Source: Apostichopus japonicus
Lineage: Eukaryota > Echinodermata > Holothuroidea > Aspidochirotida > Stichopodidae
Assembly (NCBI RefSeq): GCF_037975245.1
Contig: NC_092570.1
Location: 203,501 to 267,500, forward strand
DNA length: 64,000 nt
Direction: 5' to 3'
The notes beneath the pieces are model-generated. The model was not told the origin of the DNA. It ran no database searches and saw nothing but the letters and a program-made list of their open reading frames with translations. The stretch's first letter is position 1; each line of letters opens with the position of its first letter. Made by a program: the position numbers and the translations under genes. This document shows, in pieces, positions 49,041-59,707 of the stretch.

Positions 49041-49599
49041 TCAAAGCTGAAGGTTAAAGAAAGTAAACAAACAGAAGACTAGAACATTCTCGTCACGCTT
49101 ACATACATGACATGCTTAGTGAGTGTCAAAAAATTTCATACAAATTTATGTGACTAATTTATGTTAGTCGAACGACCATGCAAATTGGTCTGCTACTAAC
49201 GAATTGGTAATGACTAGCTAACTCTAGTCACTGTGACTAGATTTTTGCCATTCGTGACTAACTAATGTTTACAGTGTAGGAATTGATTGTGTGAATAATT
49301 GATTCTCATGGGGAAGGGATTTTGCAAAACGTGCGGAAAAAATTTAAGTTTAAATAGGGGCTTTATTATCATGCCCATATACTTTATACTTGTTACCTTT
49401 ATTCTTGGTGGGCTTCTTGTACAAGCTACGGCTTCCAAGCCCTTCCACCATTTTTCTCTCCGTAATTTCCATTATTTTTCTTTTATTTGAATTACTACTT
49501 TTATTTTCTTTGCATGGTATTGTCTTCACAGTCCTATTATTATATAAACATTGTGAGAAAATGGAAAAATAAATGAAATAAATGAAATAAATGAAATAA

Positions 49600-50124
49600 A
49601 TACTTCCTCGATATTCTTCGAAAAATACATAATTTTGGAGTAATGTAAAATCACGCTCGTCTGGAACTATTTATGTCACCGGGTCGGCAGCTCCCATGTC
49701 ACCGGGTCAGCAGGTCCCATGTCACCGGATCGGCAGCTCCCATGTCACCGGGTCGGCAGGTCCCTAGTCACCGATCGGAAGGTTTCTGATTCTCATGGGG
49801 AAGGGATTTTGCTAAACGTGCGACAAAAATTTAAGGTGAAATACTTCCTCGACATTCTTCGAAAAATACATAATTTTGAAGTAATGTAAAACCACGCTCG
49901 TTTTGAACTATTTATGTCACCGGATCGGCAGGTCCTATGTCACCGGGTCGGCAAGTCCCATGTCACCGGGTCGGCAAGTCCAATGTCACAGGGTCAGCTG
50001 GTCCCATGTCACCGGGTCGGCAGCTCCCATGTCACCGGGTCGGCAGCTCCCATGTCACCGGGTCGGCAGGTCCTATGTCACCGGGTCGGCAGGTCCCATG
50101 TCACCGGGTCGGCAGGTCCCATGT
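49600..50124. repeat. 23-bp minisatellite in a duplicated block
   Basis: Copies of ATGTCACCGGGTCGGCAGGT/CTCCC occur in two clusters (about 49674-49780 and 49914-50124). The sequence before each cluster (ACTTCCTCGA.ATTCTTCGAA ... GAACTATTTATGTCACCGG) is itself duplicated about 240 bp apart. A third partial copy of the upstream part (TTCTCATGGGGAAGGGATTT) is at 49303, just outside the 4.85-kb element. Confidence 0.9.
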
Positions 50125-51794
50125 TTAACATCTTCAGGTTTCACTTAACGAAAATAAAAAAAATACTTCATGCCATATTTCATGCGCACCTATCCCAGAC
50201 TCCGTGCCTGACCCCATCCCATAAACGAGCTTTTTAGGAGTTGTTTATCATAAGAATCTCTATCATTAGTAAAAGATATGAAGGAGGCGGTTCGTTTAAT
50301 TGTTCCTCCTTCAAAACATTGTTAGACAAAATAATTCGATATCTTCACAATTACTAACTGCGTTGATGTGTTTTCTTTATCACCATGCAGATCAAATTTA
50401 GAACTTAGAGTACATTTTCCAGTCAGGATATATATATTAATCACGACATCTACAAAAGTTTTCTTTTTAAGTTCAAGAGACAACACAAAACTATAAAATG
50501 GTATTCATCTAAGCACTGAAATCCCGCACTTTCCCTAACTGCAAACTTTGTGTAGAAAAACACATGGCGGATAATAATGTTTATCGCCTGCTAACTATTT
50601 AGCATGCAGACACGCTAACAGATGTAAAACTCAGACGTTGTGGAAGTCATATCTAACGTATGTAGTTATTAATCAGGATATGGTTCGATATAACACACAT
50701 TAATGTATAGATAACTTGACATACTTAGAACATGTATGAGGGAAAAAATAAACAAACTAAAGCACGAAAAGAAAAGAGGACTTAATGTTGTTCTCTAACT
50801 TCGACTCGTTGCCAACACAAAAGCAACACATTGGCATGCGGGAGGCTTCGGTGAGATGGGGCCCTTGGGGAGTCCATTTAATGAAGTAAGATGATTTTAT
50901 TGGAGTGTCCCCGGACAAAATGCTTGAGAGGTCTGCGGGGAACAGCTAATCTGGGTCGCAGTTGGAGAATGCAACGAATGCATCAGAATAATGAATGCAT
51001 TCTTGGAATGCCATGAGTATGATGCGGCTAGCTATCAGAGCAGGGTCAATAGGAATTCCTGACGGGTCAATTCTTTAGCAACTCATAGTTTGTAACTGAA
51101 AAATAAGTTGAATGCGCCCTCAGTTAGTTATAGTATTTGTTGTTTGTTAAATTAAGGGATATTCAGGTGATTGACACTGATTGCTTTACATAATTGCCTG
51201 CATCTTTAGGTCAAAACCACACCTTCATAGGCTATTTATACTGAGATGAGGATCCAGGAAACAGTGTTGAATATGTAATGAAATAAGTGTTAGATTGCTT
51301 TAATTTACATATTGTAACTACGTGGTTAAAGGGATAGTCTGGTTGCAGACAATAACACACGTACAGGGAAGACAAAAATATGTATTTTTTTTTTAAATTC
51401 CTTTAGATGAACCCTTCATGTACCTTAAATCTAGATGATTTTTAAGTTGACTCGTTTTGTGCAAGAAAAAACAATGTCTCTAGGAATTGGGTAAATTTAA
51501 CTAGTTACCATTTTATTTTTTGGCGTTTGGATTTTTAAAATTGCTAATTATAGGGTTAATTTATATCTTCGTTTTGTTTTATAAAAAATGTTGTGGCCCT
51601 GCAGTTCGACATTTATTTATGTAAAACGACGTTTCCTTATTACCTGAAAATTTAAAAGCAACTCGGCCAGTCAGGCTATTAATTCGTTGCAATAAGATTT
51701 TTCATCACACAAAGTCATGCAACGTACAGACGCGTTTGCCGCATTTAGTAGGAAAAATCTAGCAAGATGAAATAAATATAAATGAGACCAATAA
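50125..51794. other. No gene seen
   Basis: Unique AT-rich sequence without long frames, arrays or recognisable element ends. Confidence 0.5.
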
Positions 51795-52730
51795 CATAAG
51801 TTTCCTTTATTCAAGTATAAATAGCATAAAATACAATTTATAAATAGGAGAGTATAAAAAGTTATGATACAAAGATTACAATAAAAGGGAAAGCGATTAA
51901 AGACATTTAAAATGTAAGAAACATAATCAACAGTTTTGAAAATTTAAGTTAAACTGGGAATGATAAGGAAATATCAAAGAGGATACATTAAATCATTTCA
52001 AATTCCATTTTGAATAAAATAGATGCTCTGTATAAATATGGATTTTTTGAAAATTTGAACCCTATGTTTTGGTTTTATTGCACGATTTCGTAAATTATAG
52101 TTAGTTTACAGACAAAGAGAGTTGAGTTCTTTATTAAGAGGTTGTTTACTATCCTTATGAATATTCATGGTGATTCTAATCAATTCACTTTTAGCTGCAC
52201 CGTTAACCAATTCAGTAATGCTCTTAACAATCCAACTTAAAAATCTTAGCACAATACTTTAAGAAAGCTCTCATACCTTGTTTATCACAAGTTAATAAGA
52301 AATGATACCAAACAGGGACAGCGTATACTAAATCAGGCAGAATCCATGTAACAAATATTTGTTTCTTCACCTCTAAACATGTGACTATATCAATAACAAG
52401 TGTTAAAATAGCATCCGTACATGATACTCCACAATACGAACTGACAATTATTCCCATGTAGACCAATAGCTATGGTAATAAATGGTAACAATGCCTTTTG
52501 CATGCAATTAAATGCAATACTAGCCACATCAATTGGTCTGTAGTTATGTACAGAAGTGGGGTTAGAAACCTTGGGTAAGGGTGCAGTTATTGTGTGCTTC
52601 CATAAGGAGGGAATTATACTCTGATTGATACTTTTATAAAATATTTCAGTAAAAATACTTGACAGTTGATTTGAAACAATACTTAAAAACCCACCAATAA
52701 TATATACGATTTGCAATCAATCAAAGTAAG
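51795..52730 (-). pseudogene. Degenerate LINE reverse transcriptase fragment
   Basis: On the minus strand, IIPSLWKHTITAPLPKVSNP then HNYRPIDVASIAFNCMQKAL is the N-terminal fingers signature of CR1/L2/Rex-like non-LTR reverse transcriptases (PxxWK..., NYRPI). A frameshift after NCQF moves to a second frame with DAILTLVIDIVTCLEVKK. That is joined directly to LPDLVYAVPVWYHFLLT, a thumb-region motif, so the catalytic palm (with its DD) is deleted. A 3' region ends near 51795 with AATAAAGG on the minus strand. It is not functional. Confidence 0.75.
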
Positions 52731-55158
52731 ACACACCCAAAACACTATCGACGAATGGAGGTTAACCGCTGAGTACCGGTAGTAGTTAATGAGTTCATTC
52801 GTTGTCAACATTTCATAGCCGAGACACTTGAGCATATGTGGAAAATGGAAACTTTCAACGGTTTCAACTTTTACGTCATTCCTTTGAAATGAAACTACAC
52901 TATCAAAGCAGTGTAGATCAATATCGTATTAACTTGTACCAAACCCAAACCGGACTGGATTTAATCATGAAGAGGTGTCACCCCTGCGGTCCTTGAAGCC
53001 TCTCATCATCTGTGGGGGAGTGAGGTTCCTCTCCCAGATTAAATAAAATATGATACCTGGGAATGTTCTGAGGAATATTAATCCCACAACCACATCGCTC
53101 TCTTAATTCTTATCCAGCTTAACTCGAAGTAGAGGAGTTTCTGGAAAGTGCTTCTGGAAACTTAGTGATTTGAATCCTGCTAAAATTCGGGGTCAATTCT
53201 GATGACCTTTAAAAGCTTCTATACCTTATTAGTAGTATACATTTCAGATTGTAAATAAGGTTATCCGTTTAACGAAATTAATCTGACCGCGTCATGGACT
53301 TTGAGACTAGTTTTTCCTTGGTAACTGATCGTTGTACACAATACAGAACGATACTCAAGTAAGTTAGTTGACGAGGACACATAAGTGTATGTTTCTATAA
53401 GTGTCTGTGTGGAAAGACGAACTTTTCATGGTCAATCCTGCTTTGAAACTCAACAAAAATTTAGGAAAAAAGTTGTTTTTTTTGTTATTCGTTGTTGAAC
53501 AATGTCGGTGCGGTATACCTGAACTGTAGAGAGACAAACAAAGGCTATGCGACGTAACTGGTGAAGGAAACCAGCAACGGTGGTTTTTACAGAGCGAAAA
53601 AAAAAAAGCTTGAAGGCCTAACAACTTTTCTGGTTCTGTCTTTGGTGGTAAGTTTGACTCATAAAATCACAGTGGATATTTGTTTAGGAATTAAAGCAGT
53701 TATTCTATTATGCCTATACATGAGTGGAATGATGCAAAATATAAATAAGCCTAAAATAAAGAGTATAGACCTTCATCACGTAAATTGGATGCCAACTTAA
53801 AGCCATTATGACACGCATGCACCAAGCGATGAAGTTGGAAGGTAGAGGCGGGGTAGACCAGGAAGAGGAGAAGGGGGTGGGGGATCGGGACTCGGGGTCA
53901 GAGCAACAGCTGCTAACGACACCCGGTGTAAGACAGCCGTCAAAGCTATCATGCTAGTAGTCGAATATACTGTTTACTATATATGGTTACTACTGTTATT
54001 CTTTGTAGTTCGTGCAAAACGGAGAGTGTCATTTTTCCGTTGAGGAGCAAACCGTAAGATCACCCGGGCCCAACAATGAATCCACTACGCAGTTCGCACC
54101 ACAAAAAAAGTTGCGATTAACTAAAACGGTACTCGAAGTCACATAGTTAGGTATATAGTTATATATTATCAGCGTTGTCCCCAAAATATGCTATAAAGTC
54201 AGATAATGGTCAACCTTGCTCAAATTTCAACAAGTATTTTCAGTACTGCCGCTCTGAAAGCATGTTATTTACTCTGAGATATTCAATTATTGTCTGTTTT
54301 AGACCTCCTCACTGACAAGGGATCAAGCCATGTAGGAAAGCAGCATTTCAAAACTTCTAACTACTTTGGGGCCAAACCGATCAATTACATAAACAAAAGA
54401 CAAAGGGATGAAAAGGAAATGGTGTGGTACTATTCATATAAACAAAGAGGCCCGCATAGTGTAGTGAGTGAATATAATAATTAGTATCTATCATTATTTC
54501 TTCTTATGTAGACAAACTCCACGTATATTACGTGCTACTTCATTCCTCCAATAACGATCTCGTTGGGTTGTCTCGTATTCGGCGGATACTGCTAAGTGAC
54601 TTGAAAGGGAAGACGATCTTGTGTCTGCTTATTTTCCGACTCGAGAAAAATTGTGGTGAGAAGGTCAAATAATGGCCAATCCAGTTCAAACCTCATGAAG
54701 CCTTTGACTGTAATCTTCAAAACGTTTTACTTGGGCAGACATTGAATTGTCTAAATGGACCCTCCTTTTTGTTTATGTTTGTCAGAAACTACTAGTTTTC
54801 CAAACTTTAGCATACTAATTTCGCAGCAATTACTGAATACCTTTACTCTTTAAAAAATCGACAGATAGGTCCATACGTTGCCATAGACGAAGGCAGCTGC
54901 AACACTTTCACAGTAGATGTTCCTATATATAGCCTCAGTTGTTTGCATATATTATTCTGTAGACGAACTATTTTGTTATGCTCATCAACTAACTAGCGTT
55001 ACTATTTAATCATACTTTCTGTTTCGAAAGCGTACAAGAAAAATTACATCCTCGGTAGATAGCTTTATGCTAATATTGTTAAATAGTATATCTGATTACA
55101 GGTGAACTAAGAATTGGTAATTATAGCAATAAACATAACCAGCTAGGGCAAAAATAAT
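52731..55158. other. No gene seen
   Basis: Upstream of the intronless gene. Short frames only (for example 53561-53800 and 54290-54484) with no recognisable content. A TAG lies 15 bases before the gene's ATG in frame. Confidence 0.5.
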
Positions 55159-56451
55159 ATGGAGCAAGAAGAGGCAATCGATTCGTCGAAAGGCAGAACA
55201 GCAAAACGTGAAACAGATGGAGCCCTTCCAAAATTGAACTACACCAAGAAAGAGATCTCTCTGCTGCACGAACGAACGACCGGGTTTCGTGATAAAGAAT
55301 CTTCAAAGTTGGATAAGAACGCTAACTATTTAGGAGGATATTCAGCGAAGAGGAAATCAGTTAACACCGAAAGCGATTCCTCCATTCAGTCCCCACGGGG
55401 AATTTCATCTAAAACAGTTGAGGAAATTTCTGCTTTCCCAATTTCCAACGAAGGAGAACATTCCGTCTATAAAGGAGATTACACTGGTTATAAAAGGACG
55501 TTATCGACAAAAACGGAAACTTCAAACCTCAACGATATAAATGTTCTCAATACTATTGGGAAACCTGGAACTACTTTAGTCGATTTTGGGTTCATGAAAG
55601 TCGATTGTTTGAAACATCTAGCAAGTACAAGTGATTGGAACCAACCGTCGCCACCTGTTGTTAATATTCACGACAAATTTGCCAAATCCAATCGTTTCTT
55701 CGCAACAAAGCTAGACGACGATGCACTGTCCAGAAGTAGTTTGATTAGTAAATATGAAAGACAAGAAGCGCTTGACGTTAAATGTGACGTCACAATTTCA
55801 GCAAAGCCTGGTGCGGCCTTTGGAATTAATGAGGATGAACCAAATTTAGAGAAGAGTGTCATTCATGAGCAAGAAATGCATGAAAAGTATAAACAATTAG
55901 CACTGAGAACCGAAGATCATCTTAAACAAGCAAAAAGAGATAAACACGTGACATTTCGTGAAGATCTAAATGAAATATTTCTTTTGAAAAGTCGGGGAAA
56001 TACTACCGAAACAGATGAAAGTTTAAAAACACATGGTGTTACTAGACTACCTACCATTGGTCAAAACTACAGAAGTAGAATTTTCTGCAAGAAAAGTCTG
56101 CACTACAATATAAGTCAACCGTGGTATGACAAACGCCCTCGGATTAAATACCGCTCTAACTATGAAGCTATAAGTAATACAGTCCCTGTTTCCAGCATAA
56201 AAGCAAAACCTTCTCAACAAATTTCCAAGAGCCGTCCGCAATATAGCAATTCATGGAAACCAAAAGTATCAATCACGTGGGCCGATGATCAGCCAATGAG
56301 AGTAGAAATATTACCTGGCTACCATGACAACCGAATTGGGGTAAGTTTACGAGAAGATGATGACCTTTGGCCTCAGATCAAACTTAGGGTCATTTTGAGA
56401 ATGCTTGATGGACAACATTATCGTCAAGAAATTAAAAGATGGAGTTTGTAA
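55159..56451 (+). CDS. Intronless 430-residue protein, unknown family
   Basis: This is the longest non-repetitive frame in the window. The ATG has a good context (A at -3, G at +4) and an in-frame TAG 15 bases upstream, so the start is well defined. The protein is hydrophilic, Ser/Lys/Glu-rich, with no signal peptide or membrane segment, and probably largely disordered. KHVTFREDLNEIF at residues 262-274 fits the PP1-docking RVxF consensus followed by an acidic/hydrophobic extension. A more ordered C-terminus contains SITWADDQPMRVEILPG (371-387) and WPQIKLRVILRML (404-416). An AATAAA lies at 56987-56992. No family was recognised. It could be a single-exon orphan gene, a retrocopy, or one large exon of a longer gene. 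PP1 binding is inference from the motif only. Confidence 0.75.
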   Translation: MEQEEAIDSSKGRTAKRETDGALPKLNYTKKEISLLHERTTGFRDKESSKLDKNANYLGGYSAKRKSVNTESDSSIQSPRGISSKTVEEISAFPISNEGEHSVYKGDYTGYKRTLSTKTETSNLNDINVLNTIGKPGTTLVDFGFMKVDCLKHLASTSDWNQPSPPVVNIHDKFAKSNRFFATKLDDDALSRSSLISKYERQEALDVKCDVTISAKPGAAFGINEDEPNLEKSVIHEQEMHEKYKQLALRTEDHLKQAKRDKHVTFREDLNEIFLLKSRGNTTETDESLKTHGVTRLPTIGQNYRSRIFCKKSLHYNISQPWYDKRPRIKYRSNYEAISNTVPVSSIKAKPSQQISKSRPQYSNSWKPKVSITWADDQPMRVEILPGYHDNRIGVSLREDDDLWPQIKLRVILRMLDGQHYRQEIKRWSL

Positions 56452-57139
56452 TAATAGGTCTAGCTGATTTGGGGAAAAGTGAATGGGAAGGTGCGTGATT
56501 TTTAATTTTGTGTAATTTTGCCATTTATTTGGCATCTTATGAGTGAATGACATCTTTCACGCTGTTACCAGATATCACAGCAGTTTGAAAATTCATATCT
56601 TCGCGATACAACATGCTATGAGGATGTGTTTTTGACCAAGCGATGAAGAAAATTTGCTGCTATTTTGCTAAGCGATCAACTCCAGCCGCCAGAGAAGCCT
56701 TTGAGCATTCTTCCTCATTTAGACATTTTATTCGCTAGTTGGAAACTTATAAATGTTTTGGAAAAACCTGGAAAATGAGAATCCAGGAAGTATTTAGAAA
56801 ACACTTGTCACTTTTTAGCACTGCTAACATTTTGGGGACAATATGATGTCCTATTAAGACGACAAATGCTTGTTGTCGTTTTAAGACATAACATACGGAA
56901 TGAACTCCCGGTAGAGAATCGGGCAGAGGCTACGGCACACAGGGGTGCTGATAATCTGTTAAACTAATGGCAATTTTAAAAGGTACAATAAAATGTCATC
57001 GTTCATTGATTCCGTTTCTCTCTCTATCTCTCTATCAATAAGTAAATAATGATCAGTGCTATATTAAAGTTGAATCTTGCGGTAGAGTATACCCTGTCCA
57101 TCAGCGTCGACTTGGGGTAAGGAGTGGACCACTATTAGT
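56452..57139. other. 3' flank of the intronless gene
   Basis: Presumed 3' UTR and downstream sequence. A (TCTC)n-like tract lies near 57010-57035. No further gene seen. Confidence 0.5.
56987..56992 (+). terminator. Candidate poly(A) signal AATAAA
   Basis: This canonical hexamer lies 536 bases after the stop codon of the intronless gene. Nearer canonical hexamers were not noticed on the plus strand. Confidence 0.4.
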
Positions 57140-57183
57140 CAGAGCCGTATATAGAGAGCCGTATATCTCTATATACGGCTCTG
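57140..57183. mobile_element. 44-bp palindromic hAT-like insertion, 8-bp TSD
   Basis: An 18-bp inverted repeat (CAGAGCCGTATATAGAGA and its complement) with an 8-base spacer. It is flanked exactly by the perfect 8-bp direct repeat CTATTAGT (57132-57139 and 57184-57191). CAGAG...CTCTG ends and 8-bp duplications are typical of hAT elements. Confidence 0.75.
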
Positions 57184-57932
57184 CTATTAGTTACTTACTA
57201 GCGCCCTCGATTTATTTTAACGCCTCCCCCCCCCCTCCTATCACGTAATCATGTTTAGAGATTGTTTAACCCCGTTGGGAAATAACATTAACTGCCACGG
57301 GCAAGACTATAATTATTCACTGTGGAAAGTGCGGAAATTCATAAATAATTCATTGGCATTCAAGTTTTCTTTACAGTTAATGCATCTCGAAAATGAATGG
57401 TGGTAAAATGGTATGAAGACATTAAGTTTGGGGTAATGATTCATTCATGCAATGAACCAGACTTGATTAGGTAGCTAATATAGCTATACGCTGGTTTGGC
57501 ACGTATTTTGTAACACATTTGCTGCTAAAATCAGTAGCAAAATCTTGACAGTAAATGAATTAGTTGTAGCAAAAGAAGTCAGAGTTGATAAACCGTATCA
57601 TAAAAATGGACTGGATTAACTGAATCGATGAAGCAAACCTATAACAAGCATAATTGGTCTTTGCGAAAGAAGTATTTGATATCAACAACTAAGAAATATA
57701 TTCTTCCGTTTGGGAGATACCACATGTATAACGCTTCTTCGGCATATAAGCAAGATCGAAGATTTGAGCAAGTCTACGTCATCGATCCACGTAGGCCTGT
57801 ATTTTTGGAGGATTTTTATATTATTACAAAGTTAAATTTTCACAGAAATGATATTGCAAATACGGATTTTGAAGTTATTAAGACGCCCTTATTGGTTTCA
57901 GTGGAGAAAATTGTTTTCTTAGTTATTTTTTG

Positions 57933-57980
57933 GGGGGAGGGGGGGGGGGGGAGGGGGGGGGAGGGGGGGGGGAGGGGGGA
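57933..57980. repeat. G-rich tract, quadruplex-prone
   Basis: Nearly pure G with isolated A (five or more runs of at least five G). It could form G-quadruplexes on the plus strand; its length is also likely to be assembly-sensitive. Confidence 0.85.
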
Positions 57981-58344
57981 GAACCGGTTTCATCAGAAAG
58001 ATCTCTGTGGTATATACGCCTATAAGCGACAATCTCCATATCATGATACTAACTATAGTTATGATAATGTATTTTAACCAGATAAACTCTTCCTTTCTAC
58101 AAGATATGAATCAAAATAGCCTCTGTGATGTCATAATGACAGGTGCTCATCAAAAGGTTTACTTTCCTACCTTAATACATAGATGTTGATATATCTTTGA
58201 AATGAAATACATTTGAAATTTTCTTAGTTATCGGTGTTCTCTTTATTTCATCAGAATTCATCTTTTTAATAGAAATATTGTTTTCCTCTGTGGATATATG
58301 ATTGAAATATTACAAAGAAAAACAAGACATTTTCAGCTTAATTC

Positions 58345-58395
58345 CCCCCCCCCGCCCCTCCCCGCCCCTCCCCGCCCCTCCCCGTCTCTCCCACC
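58345..58395. repeat. CCCCGCCCCT short tandem repeat
   Basis: A run of C followed by about four copies of CCCCGCCCCT, ending CCCCGTCTCTCCC. The complementary strand is G-rich. Confidence 0.85.
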
Positions 58396-59608
58396 AATCC
58401 CTCACCAGCTACAACTCATTTTTACAAACTGTATGTACTGTAAACCCTAAAAGGTGACGTTCAGTAAGTATTAGATAAATGGCTAAGTGGTCTCATTTCC
58501 ATAACTCTTTACGACCTCATTTTACATCCGTATTATTGACCGTATAACGAACCATTTCGGTTGCCATGAGCCTACTAATTAGGTCTGCCGTTACGTCTCA
58601 TTTCCTAATCTATGGATCATTTAGTATGATGATGCCTCATCTGACGGTAACGAATATAAAGTGCGTCTATATTTACTAAGGTATGATGCAATTAATTTTA
58701 ACCAAACTCTCAGTTCAGGTGTAAACTTAATTTGGTCAATTTGTTTACTGTTTCCACTCATGGAGATAATGTAATAATGATAAATATTGTCTATACTTCA
58801 CTTGTAGTTACCCAAACCGTAACATCAACGCGAATTAACAGACCACACAACTTACCATTTAATATTAAATACAGTGTTTTTTCTTATGATGATATCAAAT
58901 TATTGAAAATCATTCAAACACAGGCTCGAGACCACCATGTGTATAAAATAATACCGTATATATACTTTATATGGGCTGGTCCTAACGAATACCACAGAGG
59001 TAGGCTACTTAAATACCAACCCTCTTTGTGTAGGCATATCCATATATATGTATTATATCTACTATATAGACTTACCTATCATGTAAAAGATAATCATGAA
59101 ACGTGCTTAATAATAGAGTCGTCATGATAAGGAAAGTTTGCCTCCGGAATTTTATATTTCGGAGTTGTTTTACACGCCCTTGGGAGACTGGTTTGGATGT
59201 GAAAATAAACAATTCTTCCCACTGGGATTGTGGACTATAATTAACTCAAAATATGATATTTAAGGTCAACCATACTACAGCCAGGACATTCTCTCAATCA
59301 CAGATACGCAACGTTATGCACAAATCACAACGTCATTTGCAACGACATAAAATAAAAATAATGTCCAGGACTGGTGGTCGTGCTATATACTTCAGTTCCG
59401 TCCCCACGGTATAGGGCAGGGAGCTGTCACCTTAGCACCCTGGTATTTTGTTCCCCTTATAAATGGACCTGCAACGGGTGGGTGGTCTTTCTTCCCAAAC
59501 AAGGCATATAGTTAGCTATTATTAGCGAATCGGTACCCAAAACAGAATATAAATCTTTAATACACGAGAAAGATTTTGCTAATTGATATCATGGTTTTTG
59601 TAATTACA

Positions 59609-59610
<2 letters not shown>

Positions 59611-59703
<93 letters not shown>
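59611..59703. repeat. (TA)n microsatellite
   Basis: About 46 uninterrupted TA dinucleotides. Confidence 0.98.

Positions 59704-59707
<4 letters not shown>

Larger units (their letters stand above)
44431..49276. mobile_element. 4.85-kb element with CACTG inverted ends, TA flanks
   Basis: The left end CACTGTAAACAATAGTTAGT and the reverse complement of the right end agree at 21 of 22 positions. Both ends abut TA, compatible with a TA target duplication. Within about 250 bp of each end there are many TTAGTCA/TGACTA words in both orientations. No transposase domain was recognised. The interior carries a promoter, a short start exon and possible exons on the minus strand, plus a tRNA-like SINE. 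Superfamily is uncertain: the ends resemble CACTA-type termini but the flanks are not 3 bp. The alternative is two separate MITEs in opposite orientation. Confidence 0.6.

Noticed and set aside
57628-58077. 149-codon frame
   Set aside because: The second half is a translated poly-G tract; the first half has no family match, splice sites or conserved pattern that I can see.
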